In this document: positions 26,325 to 34,875 of the stretch, piece by piece
Layout of the letters: the number at the start of each line of letters is the position of its first letter
Numbering within the stretch: position 1 is the first letter of the stretch
NCBI GenBank assembly: GCA_045593555.1
Contig: JAZNWU010000035.1
Coordinates: 1-64,000 of the forward strand
Source of the DNA: Fimenecus sp045593555
Lineage (GTDB): Bacteria > Bacillota > Clostridia > Oscillospirales > Acutalibacteraceae
Direction of reading: 5' to 3'
DNA: 64,000 nt
Position numbers and translations under genes: made by a program
The notes under the pieces: generated by a model
What the model was told of the DNA's origin: nothing
Databases searched by the model: none
The model's input: only the letters and a program-made list of their open reading frames with translations

Positions 26325-28703
26325 ATGAGCAGAGCAAGTGAAGAGATAACTAAAGGATTAACTTCTGATATTTTAAGGGATATTATTGATTATCCGTCAA
26401 ATCAAAACATAAAGGTTGATGGAATTACTTGGTTCAAAGAAGATAGCTATAAAGGAACGGACTACGATTGGCTTTCTGTTATTTTTGAAAAAGCAAGCAA
26501 AAAGCAGAGCATGGAAAATAAAGGCACTCCTGATTTTATGGTTGTTAAGGATAATTCCAATGTCATTATTGTTATTGAATGCAAAGCAAAAACCTCTGAC
26601 CATAGTAAGTATTCAAACCTAGATGACTATAAAATAAATGGTTTCGGCTCGTCAGAAGATACTGCCAAATATGCAATAGATGGAGCTTTGTGGTATGCTT
26701 CATTTTTGTCAGATAAATACGATGTTATTGCGATTGCTGTTTCCGGTCAAAATTTGATAGAAAGCAAGCTAACATCTTTTGTGTGGCCTAAAAATGGCGA
26801 TGTGTCTGATGTGGAGCTATTGGCTGATGGTTTGTTACAAAATGAAATGCAATCAATTAATAAATATGAAAAGGATATTGACATAGTTTTAGAAAGATTT
26901 GCTGCCACAGAAGCAGAAGTTAAGAAAGAATTAAGAAGGTATACCCTTTCTTGTGCAAATTTTTTAAGATCAAACGGAATCGAAGATAATTCAAAAGCAG
27001 GATTTGTTTCAGCTATCATTTTGGGATTGACTAATCACGAATCAAAACTATATCAAGATACTAAATCAGCCATTAATGCAAAACGGGCAACTAAATCAAA
27101 AAGAATGATGTCAGATCCTATTGGCAAAAATTCCGTTAAAATGCTGAAATCTGCATTGTATGGAGATGGAAATGAATTTGACGATGATTATGTAAGAGGC
27201 ATTTGGGATATAGATAAAATCCCGAAAGGCAAAAGAACAGCTTTAAAGAAATTTTACAACAACCTATTAGCCAAAGACGAATTATTGAGAGCCCCCAAAG
27301 GCGAAAACAAGGATTTTATGGATGGTGATACTGTTCTATCTCGTTGCATTTATTCACTATATGAAAATGTAATAGAAATATTGGAACACTATACTGGCAT
27401 AGATGTTATGGGTGAATTTTATACAACATTTCTTCGCTTCACAAAAGGTAACGCTAAAGAAAAAGGCATAGTATTAACACCAAAGCATATTACTGAATTG
27501 TTTTGTGATATTGCAGAATTTTATTCAGACAAGAAAATGACCGAAAAAACAAAAATAATTGACATATGCTGTGGCACAGGAGCTTTTCTGATCTCTTCTC
27601 TTGCGAGAATTAAAGAAAATATTTTTAATGAAAAAACAAGTGAATCAGTGAAGAATGAAAAATATAGCACGGCACAAACATATAGCCTTATCGGAGTTGA
27701 AAGAGATCCCTCAATGTATGCTTTAGCTTATGCTAACATGAGATTCCATGGCGATGGAAAATCGAATTTGTTTAATTGTTCCTCTTTGTTAGTTGATTCG
27801 TATGCACCAGTTGATGATAGCGGGAAAACTTATCTCAATGATAATGCGAAAATACCTCTCCATGAAGCACTGTCAAGTTTTGGTGATATTGATATTGGGA
27901 TGATTAATCCACCTTATTCTCTTGACAAAAAAGATAATTCTTCATCGCAAAACTATGAAATTGTTATGCGAAAAGAAGAATGTGAAGAAAAAATAAAAGT
28001 GTTGAAGAAAAAACTCGTGCAAGTAAAAAAGAAATTGGGTGGCGAGACTGATTCGGAATTAAAGAAAATACAAATTGATATAGATAAACAGAACGCTTTA
28101 ATAGAAAAAATTGACAAAGAACTTGAAGAAACCCGTTTAGATGAAGTTGTATTTTCAAAAGGACAAGATGAATTAGACTTTGTAGCTTCAATGCTTCATT
28201 ATCTAAAAGACGGCGGTATAGGTATCGCAATTGTTCCAATGTCTTGTGCAGGAAACAGTGGTTCAAAAATAAGAGAAAAGCTTTTAGAACATCACACACT
28301 TCTTGCTTGCATGACTATGCCTAATCAGTTATTCTTTGATAGCCATGTAGGAACAGCTACCTGCATTATGGTGTTTAAAGCTCATATAAAGCACGATGAT
28401 AATAAGTCCGTCTTTTTAGCTAGATGGCAGGATGATGGATTTGTAGTTATTCCTCATAATGGTAGAAAAAACGGTGGAATGTGGGATATAATCCGTGAAG
28501 AATGGATTAATCAAATGGATGGAACAGCAGAAACGAACGAATATGTTTGGCTAAAGAAGAAAATTAAAATCACGGATGAAGCTTTAGCTGAAGCATATAT
28601 AAAAACAGATTATTCCAATTTGTCGGATAAAGATTTTGAAACTACATTAAAAAAATTATCATTGTACAAATACATGGAAGAAAAAGCATTGTTGGAGATT
28701 TAA
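26325..28703 (+). CDS. Nuclease-N6-adenine methyltransferase fusion (BcgI-like)
   Basis: 792 residues. The N-terminus has a PD-(D/E)XK signature, GTPDF with D70, then E85-C-K87. The methyltransferase part shows GEFYT (363-367), DICCGTGAF (413-421) and NPPY (528-531). Right after NPPY lies a coiled-coil insertion of about 70 residues (roughly 545-615), unusual at that point. With the separate S subunit downstream and no helicase subunit, this resembles type IIB/BcgI-like systems, which cut on both sides of their site. Cutting mode is inference. Confidence 0.82.
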   Translation: MSRASEEITKGLTSDILRDIIDYPSNQNIKVDGITWFKEDSYKGTDYDWLSVIFEKASKKQSMENKGTPDFMVVKDNSNVIIVIECKAKTSDHSKYSNLDDYKINGFGSSEDTAKYAIDGALWYASFLSDKYDVIAIAVSGQNLIESKLTSFVWPKNGDVSDVELLADGLLQNEMQSINKYEKDIDIVLERFAATEAEVKKELRRYTLSCANFLRSNGIEDNSKAGFVSAIILGLTNHESKLYQDTKSAINAKRATKSKRMMSDPIGKNSVKMLKSALYGDGNEFDDDYVRGIWDIDKIPKGKRTALKKFYNNLLAKDELLRAPKGENKDFMDGDTVLSRCIYSLYENVIEILEHYTGIDVMGEFYTTFLRFTKGNAKEKGIVLTPKHITELFCDIAEFYSDKKMTEKTKIIDICCGTGAFLISSLARIKENIFNEKTSESVKNEKYSTAQTYSLIGVERDPSMYALAYANMRFHGDGKSNLFNCSSLLVDSYAPVDDSGKTYLNDNAKIPLHEALSSFGDIDIGMINPPYSLDKKDNSSSQNYEIVMRKEECEEKIKVLKKKLVQVKKKLGGETDSELKKIQIDIDKQNALIEKIDKELEETRLDEVVFSKGQDELDFVASMLHYLKDGGIGIAIVPMSCAGNSGSKIREKLLEHHTLLACMTMPNQLFFDSHVGTATCIMVFKAHIKHDDNKSVFLARWQDDGFVVIPHNGRKNGGMWDIIREEWINQMDGTAETNEYVWLKKKIKITDEALAEAYIKTDYSNLSDKDFETTLKKLSLYKYMEEKALLEI

Positions 28704-28705
28704 TT

Positions 28706-29791
28706 ATGAAATTAAATATTGATTCTTGGCAACCAATAAAAATTAGTGACATATTTTATACTTATACAGGCGGAGATTTAATTATTAACACCATTCAAGA
28801 AGGTGAAATTCCTGTAATATCACATACATCGGTTAACAATGGTGTTAAAATCTATTCTTCCGAAATTGAAGGTCAAATGTTGTTTGATTGCAAAAAAACA
28901 ATAAGTTTAGCTGATAGGGGAACTTTCTTTGCGGCTGTACAAAATCACGATTTCTATATAGGAACAAGAGTAAAAGCGTTGGAATTTAAAGATGGTAGAC
29001 ACTCAGAATGCATTCTTCAATTTTTTGTCACTGTAATAAACCACGAAGCATTTCGTTTTTGTTACGGTAGGAACTGCACTAACGGTCTTGATGATTTAGT
29101 CATCAAATTACCCGTAAAAAATGAAAAAGTTGATTATGAATTTATTGAAAAATATATGAATTCATTAAATGGAGATGTTTCAGATATACCGGATTACTTT
29201 TTAAACGAAGGATATAAAAAAGCGTGTTGGTATCTTGACAATATCAATCAAGGCGAATTTGAAAAAGATTTTGCCGAAGCGTTTGATAAAAACAAACTTA
29301 AACTATCTGATAGAGAGTGGGATTATTTTGTTTTGGAAAATATTGTATCCAGTGTTCACAATGGAAAATCGTATAATGCATCAGATTTGGTTATTTCAGA
29401 TAGTGAAGAATATGTTTCGTATGTAACACGAACAGACGAAAATAATGGTATTTCTATGTATGTGCAAGCATTAGAATATAAAGGGTTGGAAAAGGCAAAT
29501 GCAATTACCATTGGCGATACTACAGCTACAATCTTTTTTCAAGAGCATAATTTTATAACAGGACCGCATATTATTGTAATTAGAGCTGACTGGTTGAATG
29601 TATATACAGCAAATTTTATAATTACAATTCTAAATCAAGAAAAATATAGGTATCCTGTTTTCGGTCGTGCGTTCACAAAAGACCTTATTAAGCAAACCAA
29701 GGTGTATCTTCCTATAGATGACGATGGACATCCCGATTATAAATTTATGGAAGATTATATAAAATCATTGCCGTTTAGCAATAAGATATGA
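28706..29791 (+). CDS. Restriction-modification specificity subunit (HsdS-like)
   Basis: 361 residues with two half-repeats, each a target-recognition domain followed by a conserved helix region: WQPIKISDIFYTYTGG...FIEKYMNSL and WDYFVLENIVSS...FMEDYIKSL. Paired VxLPV/VYLPI helices near residues 140 and 335 act as spacers between recognition domains. It directs the upstream nuclease-methyltransferase to a bipartite DNA sequence. The start is 2 bp after the methyltransferase stop. Confidence 0.85.
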   Translation: MKLNIDSWQPIKISDIFYTYTGGDLIINTIQEGEIPVISHTSVNNGVKIYSSEIEGQMLFDCKKTISLADRGTFFAAVQNHDFYIGTRVKALEFKDGRHSECILQFFVTVINHEAFRFCYGRNCTNGLDDLVIKLPVKNEKVDYEFIEKYMNSLNGDVSDIPDYFLNEGYKKACWYLDNINQGEFEKDFAEAFDKNKLKLSDREWDYFVLENIVSSVHNGKSYNASDLVISDSEEYVSYVTRTDENNGISMYVQALEYKGLEKANAITIGDTTATIFFQEHNFITGPHIIVIRADWLNVYTANFIITILNQEKYRYPVFGRAFTKDLIKQTKVYLPIDDDGHPDYKFMEDYIKSLPFSNKI

Positions 29792-29801
29792 GGTTTAATA
29801 T

Positions 29802-30797
29802 ATGAGTGAAATAAAAACTTCAGCAAAAGGTATTGATTACGCAAAACCCTCTGTTTTAAAGACTAAATCTAGAGTCTATTCTCAAGCAATGTTAATGAGT
29901 ATACCGCATAAACATTCTGATAAAATAGATGTTTCTTTAAAAATAGGAAGATATACTCTACCTTTTGGAAATGTTGAGACAAAACAACCTAAAAGTGAAT
30001 TAACTCTTGACAATGATGAGTTAAACAGTCTTATCTCTTACATTTCAGATAATTATACACCTGTTAACCTTGGTTCAGGAAAATACATCTGCGTTTCAGA
30101 AGATGACGAGGAGCTTATTAAAAAGTTTAAAGAGTTAGTTGAAAAGAATAGTGATACAGCCGAACTTTTAATCGAAAAAGGAATTCTATCTGACAATGTA
30201 TTTGTTGCGGCTACGTCCATAAAAAAGAAAGATGCATTAAGTGAGTTTGAAGAAAAACTCGAAGAAGATTTAGCGGAATCTTATTGGCAAAACTGGTTTG
30301 CAACTAACAAATGGGTACTGGGTTCGGATTTTGCACAAATTATTGATGAACGAAAAATTGATACTGAAAACATAGCTGATTACATAATGCGTGCGTTTGA
30401 CGGATTTGTTGACTTGGTCGAAATAAAAAAGCCAAATGGTATGCCTTTTTGGGCATCTACAAAAGACCATGATAATTATGTTCCGTCATCGGATTTAGTT
30501 AAAGCCATTACGCAATGTCTCAACTATATTCATGCCATCGAACAAGAAGCAAATAGTGTAAAATTTATCACAAGAACAAAAAGCAAGGTTATAAAGCCAA
30601 GATGTATTCTGATATTTGGTCGTTCTAATGATTGGAACGATGAACAAAGAGAAGCGTATAGAATTTTAAATGCTGCATACAACCAAATCTCAATTCTCAC
30701 TTATGACCATTTGCTTTTACGAGCAAAAAATGTTTTAGGTCTGGTTGATAATACCGAGAATGAACCAACCTATAACGAAGATGATTTGCCATTTTAA
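29802..30797 (+). CDS. Shedu-type nuclease (SduA, DUF4263)
   Basis: 331 residues. The C-terminal PD-(D/E)XK domain shows SYWQNWFATNKWVLG, then D204, E207-I-K209 in DLVEIKKP and Q238 in TQCLNY, as in DUF4263/Shedu proteins. Shedu is a single-gene anti-phage nuclease. The N-terminal 130 residues are variable and may sense DNA ends or phage cues. It is last in the operon, 10 bp after the S subunit, followed by a terminator. Linkage with AbiE and a BcgI-like system suggests joint regulation. Confidence 0.85.
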   Translation: MSEIKTSAKGIDYAKPSVLKTKSRVYSQAMLMSIPHKHSDKIDVSLKIGRYTLPFGNVETKQPKSELTLDNDELNSLISYISDNYTPVNLGSGKYICVSEDDEELIKKFKELVEKNSDTAELLIEKGILSDNVFVAATSIKKKDALSEFEEKLEEDLAESYWQNWFATNKWVLGSDFAQIIDERKIDTENIADYIMRAFDGFVDLVEIKKPNGMPFWASTKDHDNYVPSSDLVKAITQCLNYIHAIEQEANSVKFITRTKSKVIKPRCILIFGRSNDWNDEQREAYRILNAAYNQISILTYDHLLLRAKNVLGLVDNTENEPTYNEDDLPF

Positions 30798-30814
30798 CAG
30801 TTTTTTAAGCATCA

Positions 30815-30840
30815 AAGGCAGGGACAAAAATCCCTGCCTT
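30815..30840. terminator. Bidirectional hairpin between the defence operon and tnpV
   Basis: AAGGCAGGGA (30815-30824) pairs with TCCCTGCCTT (30831-30840). The T-tract is weak on both sides. Confidence 0.65.
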
Positions 30841-30845
30841 GCACT

Positions 30846-31220
30846 TTATATATAAATTATCTCATTGCAAATAATCTCTCTTACCCTTGCTTCAATATTC
30901 TGCACACAGCGTACCCACTCCATCTGATTTTCTTCTTTCAGCTTCTCAGTTACACCTTCAGACTCTTTCATCTGCTTTACGAGAGTATCAAACATCTCAC
31001 GAGCCTGATTTTCTATCTCAGCACAGTGCTGATACAGTTTGCCTTGCGTAAGTAATACATTGAAAAATACACGATTATGTTTTTCAAGATAATCTTTATG
31101 TAACATTCCCCATTTGCCAAGCTTGATAGTTGCTTCTTCGGGTGAGAGTGTTAAATTCGGGATTCTGAAATCTCCGACTCGTCTGTATGTGCCGCCGTTC
31201 TGTTCAAATGATGGTTTCAT
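30846..31220 (-). CDS. TnpV-like transposon protein
   Basis: 124 residues. The pattern YRRVGDFRIPNLTL, KLGKWGMLHKDYLEKH, LLTQGKLYQH and GVTEKLKEENQMEWVR is that of TnpV proteins, small transposon-encoded proteins of unknown role found in Tn4451-like and related elements. RBS AAGGAGG. It follows a 51-residue gene on the same strand and shows that the mobile element continues to the right of the defence operon. Confidence 0.85.
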   Translation of the reverse strand: MKPSFEQNGGTYRRVGDFRIPNLTLSPEEATIKLGKWGMLHKDYLEKHNRVFFNVLLTQGKLYQHCAEIENQAREMFDTLVKQMKESEGVTEKLKEENQMEWVRCVQNIEARVREIICNEIIYI

Positions 31221-31233
31221 AATTCATGCCTCC

Positions 31234-31389
31234 TTATTTTTCACTTTTATCAATGATTTTCAGCAACAACTCATCAACATCCTCGGTGGGTAAATCCTCC
31301 GCCAAAAGTATATTTCTGAACTCATTCATACCATTGACAAGTAAATTACACTCAAAATCTGTGAACTTAATTTTTGTTTTTCTACTCAT
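31234..31389 (-). CDS. 51-residue small element protein
   Basis: ATG at 31389 with AGGAGGTC upstream, stop TAA at 31234. The product begins MSRKTKIKFTDFECN, has GMNEFRNILLAED in the middle and ends DKSEK; it is probably helical and acidic towards the end. It lies 13 bp upstream of tnpV and is probably co-transcribed. Small proteins of this kind commonly precede tnpV, but I know of no function. Confidence 0.6.
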   Translation of the reverse strand: MSRKTKIKFTDFECNLLVNGMNEFRNILLAEDLPTEDVDELLLKIIDKSEK

Positions 31390-31461
31390 AAAAATGACCT
31401 CCTGTTATTTGGTAGTTTCATTTTACCTTATAACGGGAGGTTAGTCGAATGTACGGATTTA

Positions 31462-31483
31462 TTTTCGGTAGCGGCTACCGAAA
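31462..31483. repeat. 18-bp TTTTCGGTAGCGGCTACC repeat, copy 2
   Basis: TTTCGGTAGC, a single G, then GCTACCGAAA form a perfect 21-bp palindrome here. Copy 1 at 23576-23593 lacks the outer right arm. The hairpin lies 7 bp after the stop of the DUF6809-like gene and may act as its terminator. Confidence 0.6.
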
Positions 31484-31489
31484 TTGTTT

Positions 31490-31759
31490 TTATCTTTCCA
31501 CAAAAGTTTCATATGTAAATTTTGCACCGAGTCGAAAGCCTGATATAAAGCTGTCAGCGTTACTTGTTGTTGAAAATTCAATGTATGCACTGACATAGTT
31601 TTGAAACAACTCCTTATCCTCATCGGTAAGTCTTGCGGTAAGCTGTTCTTCTTTCTCTGCAAGATTACTCAGTTTCTTCTTAAGCTTAGGTGTCAATTCT
31701 GAATTGACTTCTTGTGGCTCAATGTTACCGTAATAAAAATCTTCAATAAATGTTGACAT
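31490..31759 (-). CDS. DUF6809-like protein, copy 1
   Basis: 89 residues. It begins with EDFYYGNIEP and shows NLAEKEEQL, TDEDKELFQNYV and SFISGFRLGAKF. These match DUF6809-type proteins, which are common in clostridial mobile elements and have no known role. A second, divergent copy lies at 59848-60135. It is the rightmost recognisable gene of the first element. Confidence 0.75.
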   Translation of the reverse strand: MSTFIEDFYYGNIEPQEVNSELTPKLKKKLSNLAEKEEQLTARLTDEDKELFQNYVSAYIEFSTTSNADSFISGFRLGAKFTYETFVER

Positions 31760-31870
31760 TATTTCATCTCCTCATTTATACTATAAAGAGGTGTTTTTGG
31801 TATGAAAAGAATGTGTATGATGGTGCCATGAAAAATATGTTTTAGGTAATCCGTTATAATCATTCATACC

Positions 31871-32061
31871 AAATCAGATACCACTATTGATACAATTTGT
31901 GTTGATAGCGGTATCGTTGTTTTATATAGTATTTAAGCCATTTAAAAGAATTAAGCGTTGCATTGGGGATTTTGTAGTCCACTTTGCAACGCTTTTTTAT
32001 TTGTTATTAAGTTGATAACCTAGAAAATCTATCTAACCTATCGTTAAATTACTGATAATCG
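31871..32061. repeat. 191-bp direct repeat flanking the fucosidase cassette, left copy
   Basis: Aligned without gaps to 37629-37819, at roughly 90% identity. It contains hairpin 1 (GATACCACTAT/ATAGCGGTATC), hairpin 2 (GCGTTGCA/TGCAACGC, followed by TTTTTTAT) and a final TGATAATCG. The second hairpin looks like an intrinsic plus-strand terminator. No gene is present in the surrounding 306 bp. Confidence 0.85.
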
Positions 32062-32065
32062 ATTA

Positions 32066-34699
32066 TTATCTGTCAAAAACAATTGTTTTGGTTTCGTTTG
32101 CAGCGAAGTCAACCATCTGTTGTTCTCCACCGTAAACACCGACATTGATAGTTTGTGCTTTGTCACTTGTGATTGTGACAGTAACTGTTTTCTTTTTCCA
32201 TTCAATGTCCACACTTGCATTTGTTCTTGCTCTCAATCCTTTGATACTACCTTTATTCCATTCATCAGGAAGTGCAGGTAATGCTTCAATAATTCCAGTA
32301 TTTGAATAGAGCATCATTTCATTGATTATACCAACAGTACCAATACTTGTGTCAGTGCAGAATACGCCCCAGCCATCGTGAGTATTATGGTCTGTCATCA
32401 TTGAAGTGTAATAAATATTGTCACTCATCAAAGTGTACAGTGAATCATAAGCAGAATTAGCATTCTTAAGTCTTGCAGCAACAAGAGCTTTATGTACCCA
32501 GCCATGAGATGCTATGTCATCCTCACCCTGATTTTCTCTGTTACGGTTTTCAATGGCTTGGTTACAAGCATCTGTAAGTGTTTGATTACCCTGTGTTTCA
32601 AATGCAGGCCATGCCATATACAAATGGCTGATATGTCTGTGCTTGTTATTCTCTATATACTCGTCCATAGCCCATTCACACAATGCACCTGTTTCGTCAT
32701 ATTCGTATTCAGGAAGAAGGCTCATAAGGTTTTCCCACTTAGCAATTCTTTCTTCATATCCGTCTGATTTAACAACATTTTCCATTTCAATTGTCATTCT
32801 AATCCCATCTCTTGCAGCAGATATATCCATAGTTGCATTGGCGGTAATTGTTGAGTTGTATCCAACAGGGCAATTTTCAGGAGAATATGATGGAATGATA
32901 AGGTATCTTTCACCTTCATTCAGCTCTGTTTTACCTTCTTCGTAACAAGCTTTTCCGTTGACATCTGTGAAATATTCAGGTGTGCAAAGCTGGTCCCAGA
33001 AATTAGCCTGTTTGGTGAGCAACGGCAAGAGAATATCTTTTTCAAGGTCGAGAAGTTCACCGTTGTATTCGATTGTTCTGTTGCCATAACACTGCCAGAA
33101 TTCGAATATTGGAAGAAGCATCCAGCTGGCACCTGCATTCCAATATTGGAACGGATACCATTTATCATATTCGACCATCATAGCACGGTCACCATCAGTA
33201 TTAACAGGAACCTGAATTGCATCTGTCATACCGTAAGTTTTTGCAGCATTTTCTTCCCAGTCAGGAATCTGCTTCAGCACAAATTTAATATAACTTTCAC
33301 CAGCATCATACATATTGCCCGTATTCATACCTGACGACTGAAGATTTACATTGGCATCCATTGTGTAAATGCCTCGCCAACCTGAATTCCACTCACCTGT
33401 CCACATACCGCAAAGACGAGGGAATGAAGAACCTGAACAACAAATCTGTGCATATCGTCCCTGATTATATGCTCGTTCAACCATAGCAGTTTCAAGTTTA
33501 TCACTTCTTTTTTGAAGTGCAATAAGGTGTTCGTTAGCAAAACTTTCGTTGTAGCCTTTACCTAACTCAAAATCAACTGCGTTAAACAATGCAGACTGTT
33601 TTTCTGCATGAGGTGCAAGTGCATCTTCATAACTGAATTTACCATCAACGGTATATTTCTCTGCAACAGATGTTGTGTAAGCATTGAGTTCATCTAAAAG
33701 TGCATAGTTTTCTGCATCTTTAAAGTCTTCAAATTTGCCCATATTATGGGTACGGTCAGATTTTGTAATAAGATAGACTTCAGATGCACCTGAAATTTTA
33801 ATAGCAGCATTCTGTTCTTTTGCCACATTTTCACTATCGTTAGTACTATCGAGAACAACTCTTTCTTTTTTACCATCAACAACAATAACTTTTGTAAATC
33901 CACAGTATCCACCATCTTTTAATTCGCTGTTTTCATAAGATGGATAGTGTGCAATTTGCGCTATATATGTAGCGTCATCATCAACAAGTTTCTTATACTG
34001 CATATTGACCTCGTCGCCTCTGCCAAATCCTCGCAGTGACCAACAGTCATCAAGTGAAAGTGTCATATTGATTTTTGAACCGATATTTGATTTTGTAATC
34101 TTAGTAATCGTTACATTATCTTCACGGGAAGAGAATGTTGTTCTTTCCCATGTGCCACGGATATCGGTGTATTTTACTCCAACTTCTGCAGTCTCATAAT
34201 CTGTCCAACGGATATAGTCGCTGTAAAGGTGCTCTTTCATGTTAAATCTTAAAACATGAGCAGGATGGAAAGCATAAGAAAATGTTCTGTTTCTACCATT
34301 TACATCCCATGTGTCATCATAATTTATTACAGCCTGTCTTGCATCGTGAAGTTCACCTGTAACCTCATCAGGTGTATATCGAGGGTCGTTTGATGGCATA
34401 AGAAAATTGATATTCTGATAAATATGAGTGTCGTTATATGGTGAACCTGAACAAACAACACCATTTTCGCCATTACCGCTGACCATACCGTCAAACCAAC
34501 TTATACTGTCTTCAAAATTGTTTGCATAAGCTACAAGTTCTGTATATTCAGTTGCAAAACATTTTGTATGGTCGTTTTTAATCATATTTACATTACCTGC
34601 CTTAATAAAATTCACCGTGCCTGGGATTAGTCCGCCCTCCAACACTAAACACAAAACAATACTGATGATAGACCTGATTTTAACTATAAATTTTATCAC
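32066..34699 (-). CDS. GH95-like alpha-L-fucosidase, exported
   Basis: 877 residues. The first 25-35 residues are a signal peptide. The rest follows the GH95 layout: an N-terminal beta-sandwich (SWFDGMVSGNGENG, QNINFLMP), then an (alpha/alpha)6 barrel with the LCGMWTGEWNSGWRGIYTMD region, and HRHISHLYMAWP, which corresponds to the HRHLSHLY motif of GH95. A C-terminal beta domain ends the protein. GH95 enzymes release fucose or galactose from host glycans. Substrate is not proven here. It is divergent from the beta-helix gene and shares its operator region. Confidence 0.8.
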   Translation of the reverse strand: MIKFIVKIRSIISIVLCLVLEGGLIPGTVNFIKAGNVNMIKNDHTKCFATEYTELVAYANNFEDSISWFDGMVSGNGENGVVCSGSPYNDTHIYQNINFLMPSNDPRYTPDEVTGELHDARQAVINYDDTWDVNGRNRTFSYAFHPAHVLRFNMKEHLYSDYIRWTDYETAEVGVKYTDIRGTWERTTFSSREDNVTITKITKSNIGSKINMTLSLDDCWSLRGFGRGDEVNMQYKKLVDDDATYIAQIAHYPSYENSELKDGGYCGFTKVIVVDGKKERVVLDSTNDSENVAKEQNAAIKISGASEVYLITKSDRTHNMGKFEDFKDAENYALLDELNAYTTSVAEKYTVDGKFSYEDALAPHAEKQSALFNAVDFELGKGYNESFANEHLIALQKRSDKLETAMVERAYNQGRYAQICCSGSSFPRLCGMWTGEWNSGWRGIYTMDANVNLQSSGMNTGNMYDAGESYIKFVLKQIPDWEENAAKTYGMTDAIQVPVNTDGDRAMMVEYDKWYPFQYWNAGASWMLLPIFEFWQCYGNRTIEYNGELLDLEKDILLPLLTKQANFWDQLCTPEYFTDVNGKACYEEGKTELNEGERYLIIPSYSPENCPVGYNSTITANATMDISAARDGIRMTIEMENVVKSDGYEERIAKWENLMSLLPEYEYDETGALCEWAMDEYIENNKHRHISHLYMAWPAFETQGNQTLTDACNQAIENRNRENQGEDDIASHGWVHKALVAARLKNANSAYDSLYTLMSDNIYYTSMMTDHNTHDGWGVFCTDTSIGTVGIINEMMLYSNTGIIEALPALPDEWNKGSIKGLRARTNASVDIEWKKKTVTVTITSDKAQTINVGVYGGEQQMVDFAANETKTIVFDR

Positions 34700-34767
34700 T
34701 GTCTTTCTCCCTTCCCTAATGTTGTATCTACTAATTTAATAATAACATAAACTAAGATTAATAAATA

Positions 34768-34793
34768 CGACATATTTATCTAACAAAATGTCG
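34768..34793. promoter_or_regulatory. Inverted CGACAT..ATGTCG operator, divergent promoter region
   Basis: CGACAT (34768-34773), 14-bp spacer, ATGTCG (34788-34793), with CAAAATGTCGTGTTT around the right half. The same motif precedes the AraC gene at 36853-36877. The right half overlaps the expected -35 of a promoter with TATGAT at 34812-34817, a typical activator position. Confidence 0.6.
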
Positions 34794-34875
34794 TGTTTCC
34801 GAATATAAAAGTATGATAATATAAGCTTATAAATAGAAGTATTATTTTCATATACATACAGAAAGGAAGAAAACT

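Noticed and set aside
18180..31760. A self-transmissible conjugative element
   Set aside because: There is a MobC-like gene but no relaxase, coupling protein or type IV secretion genes. At most it is mobilisable.
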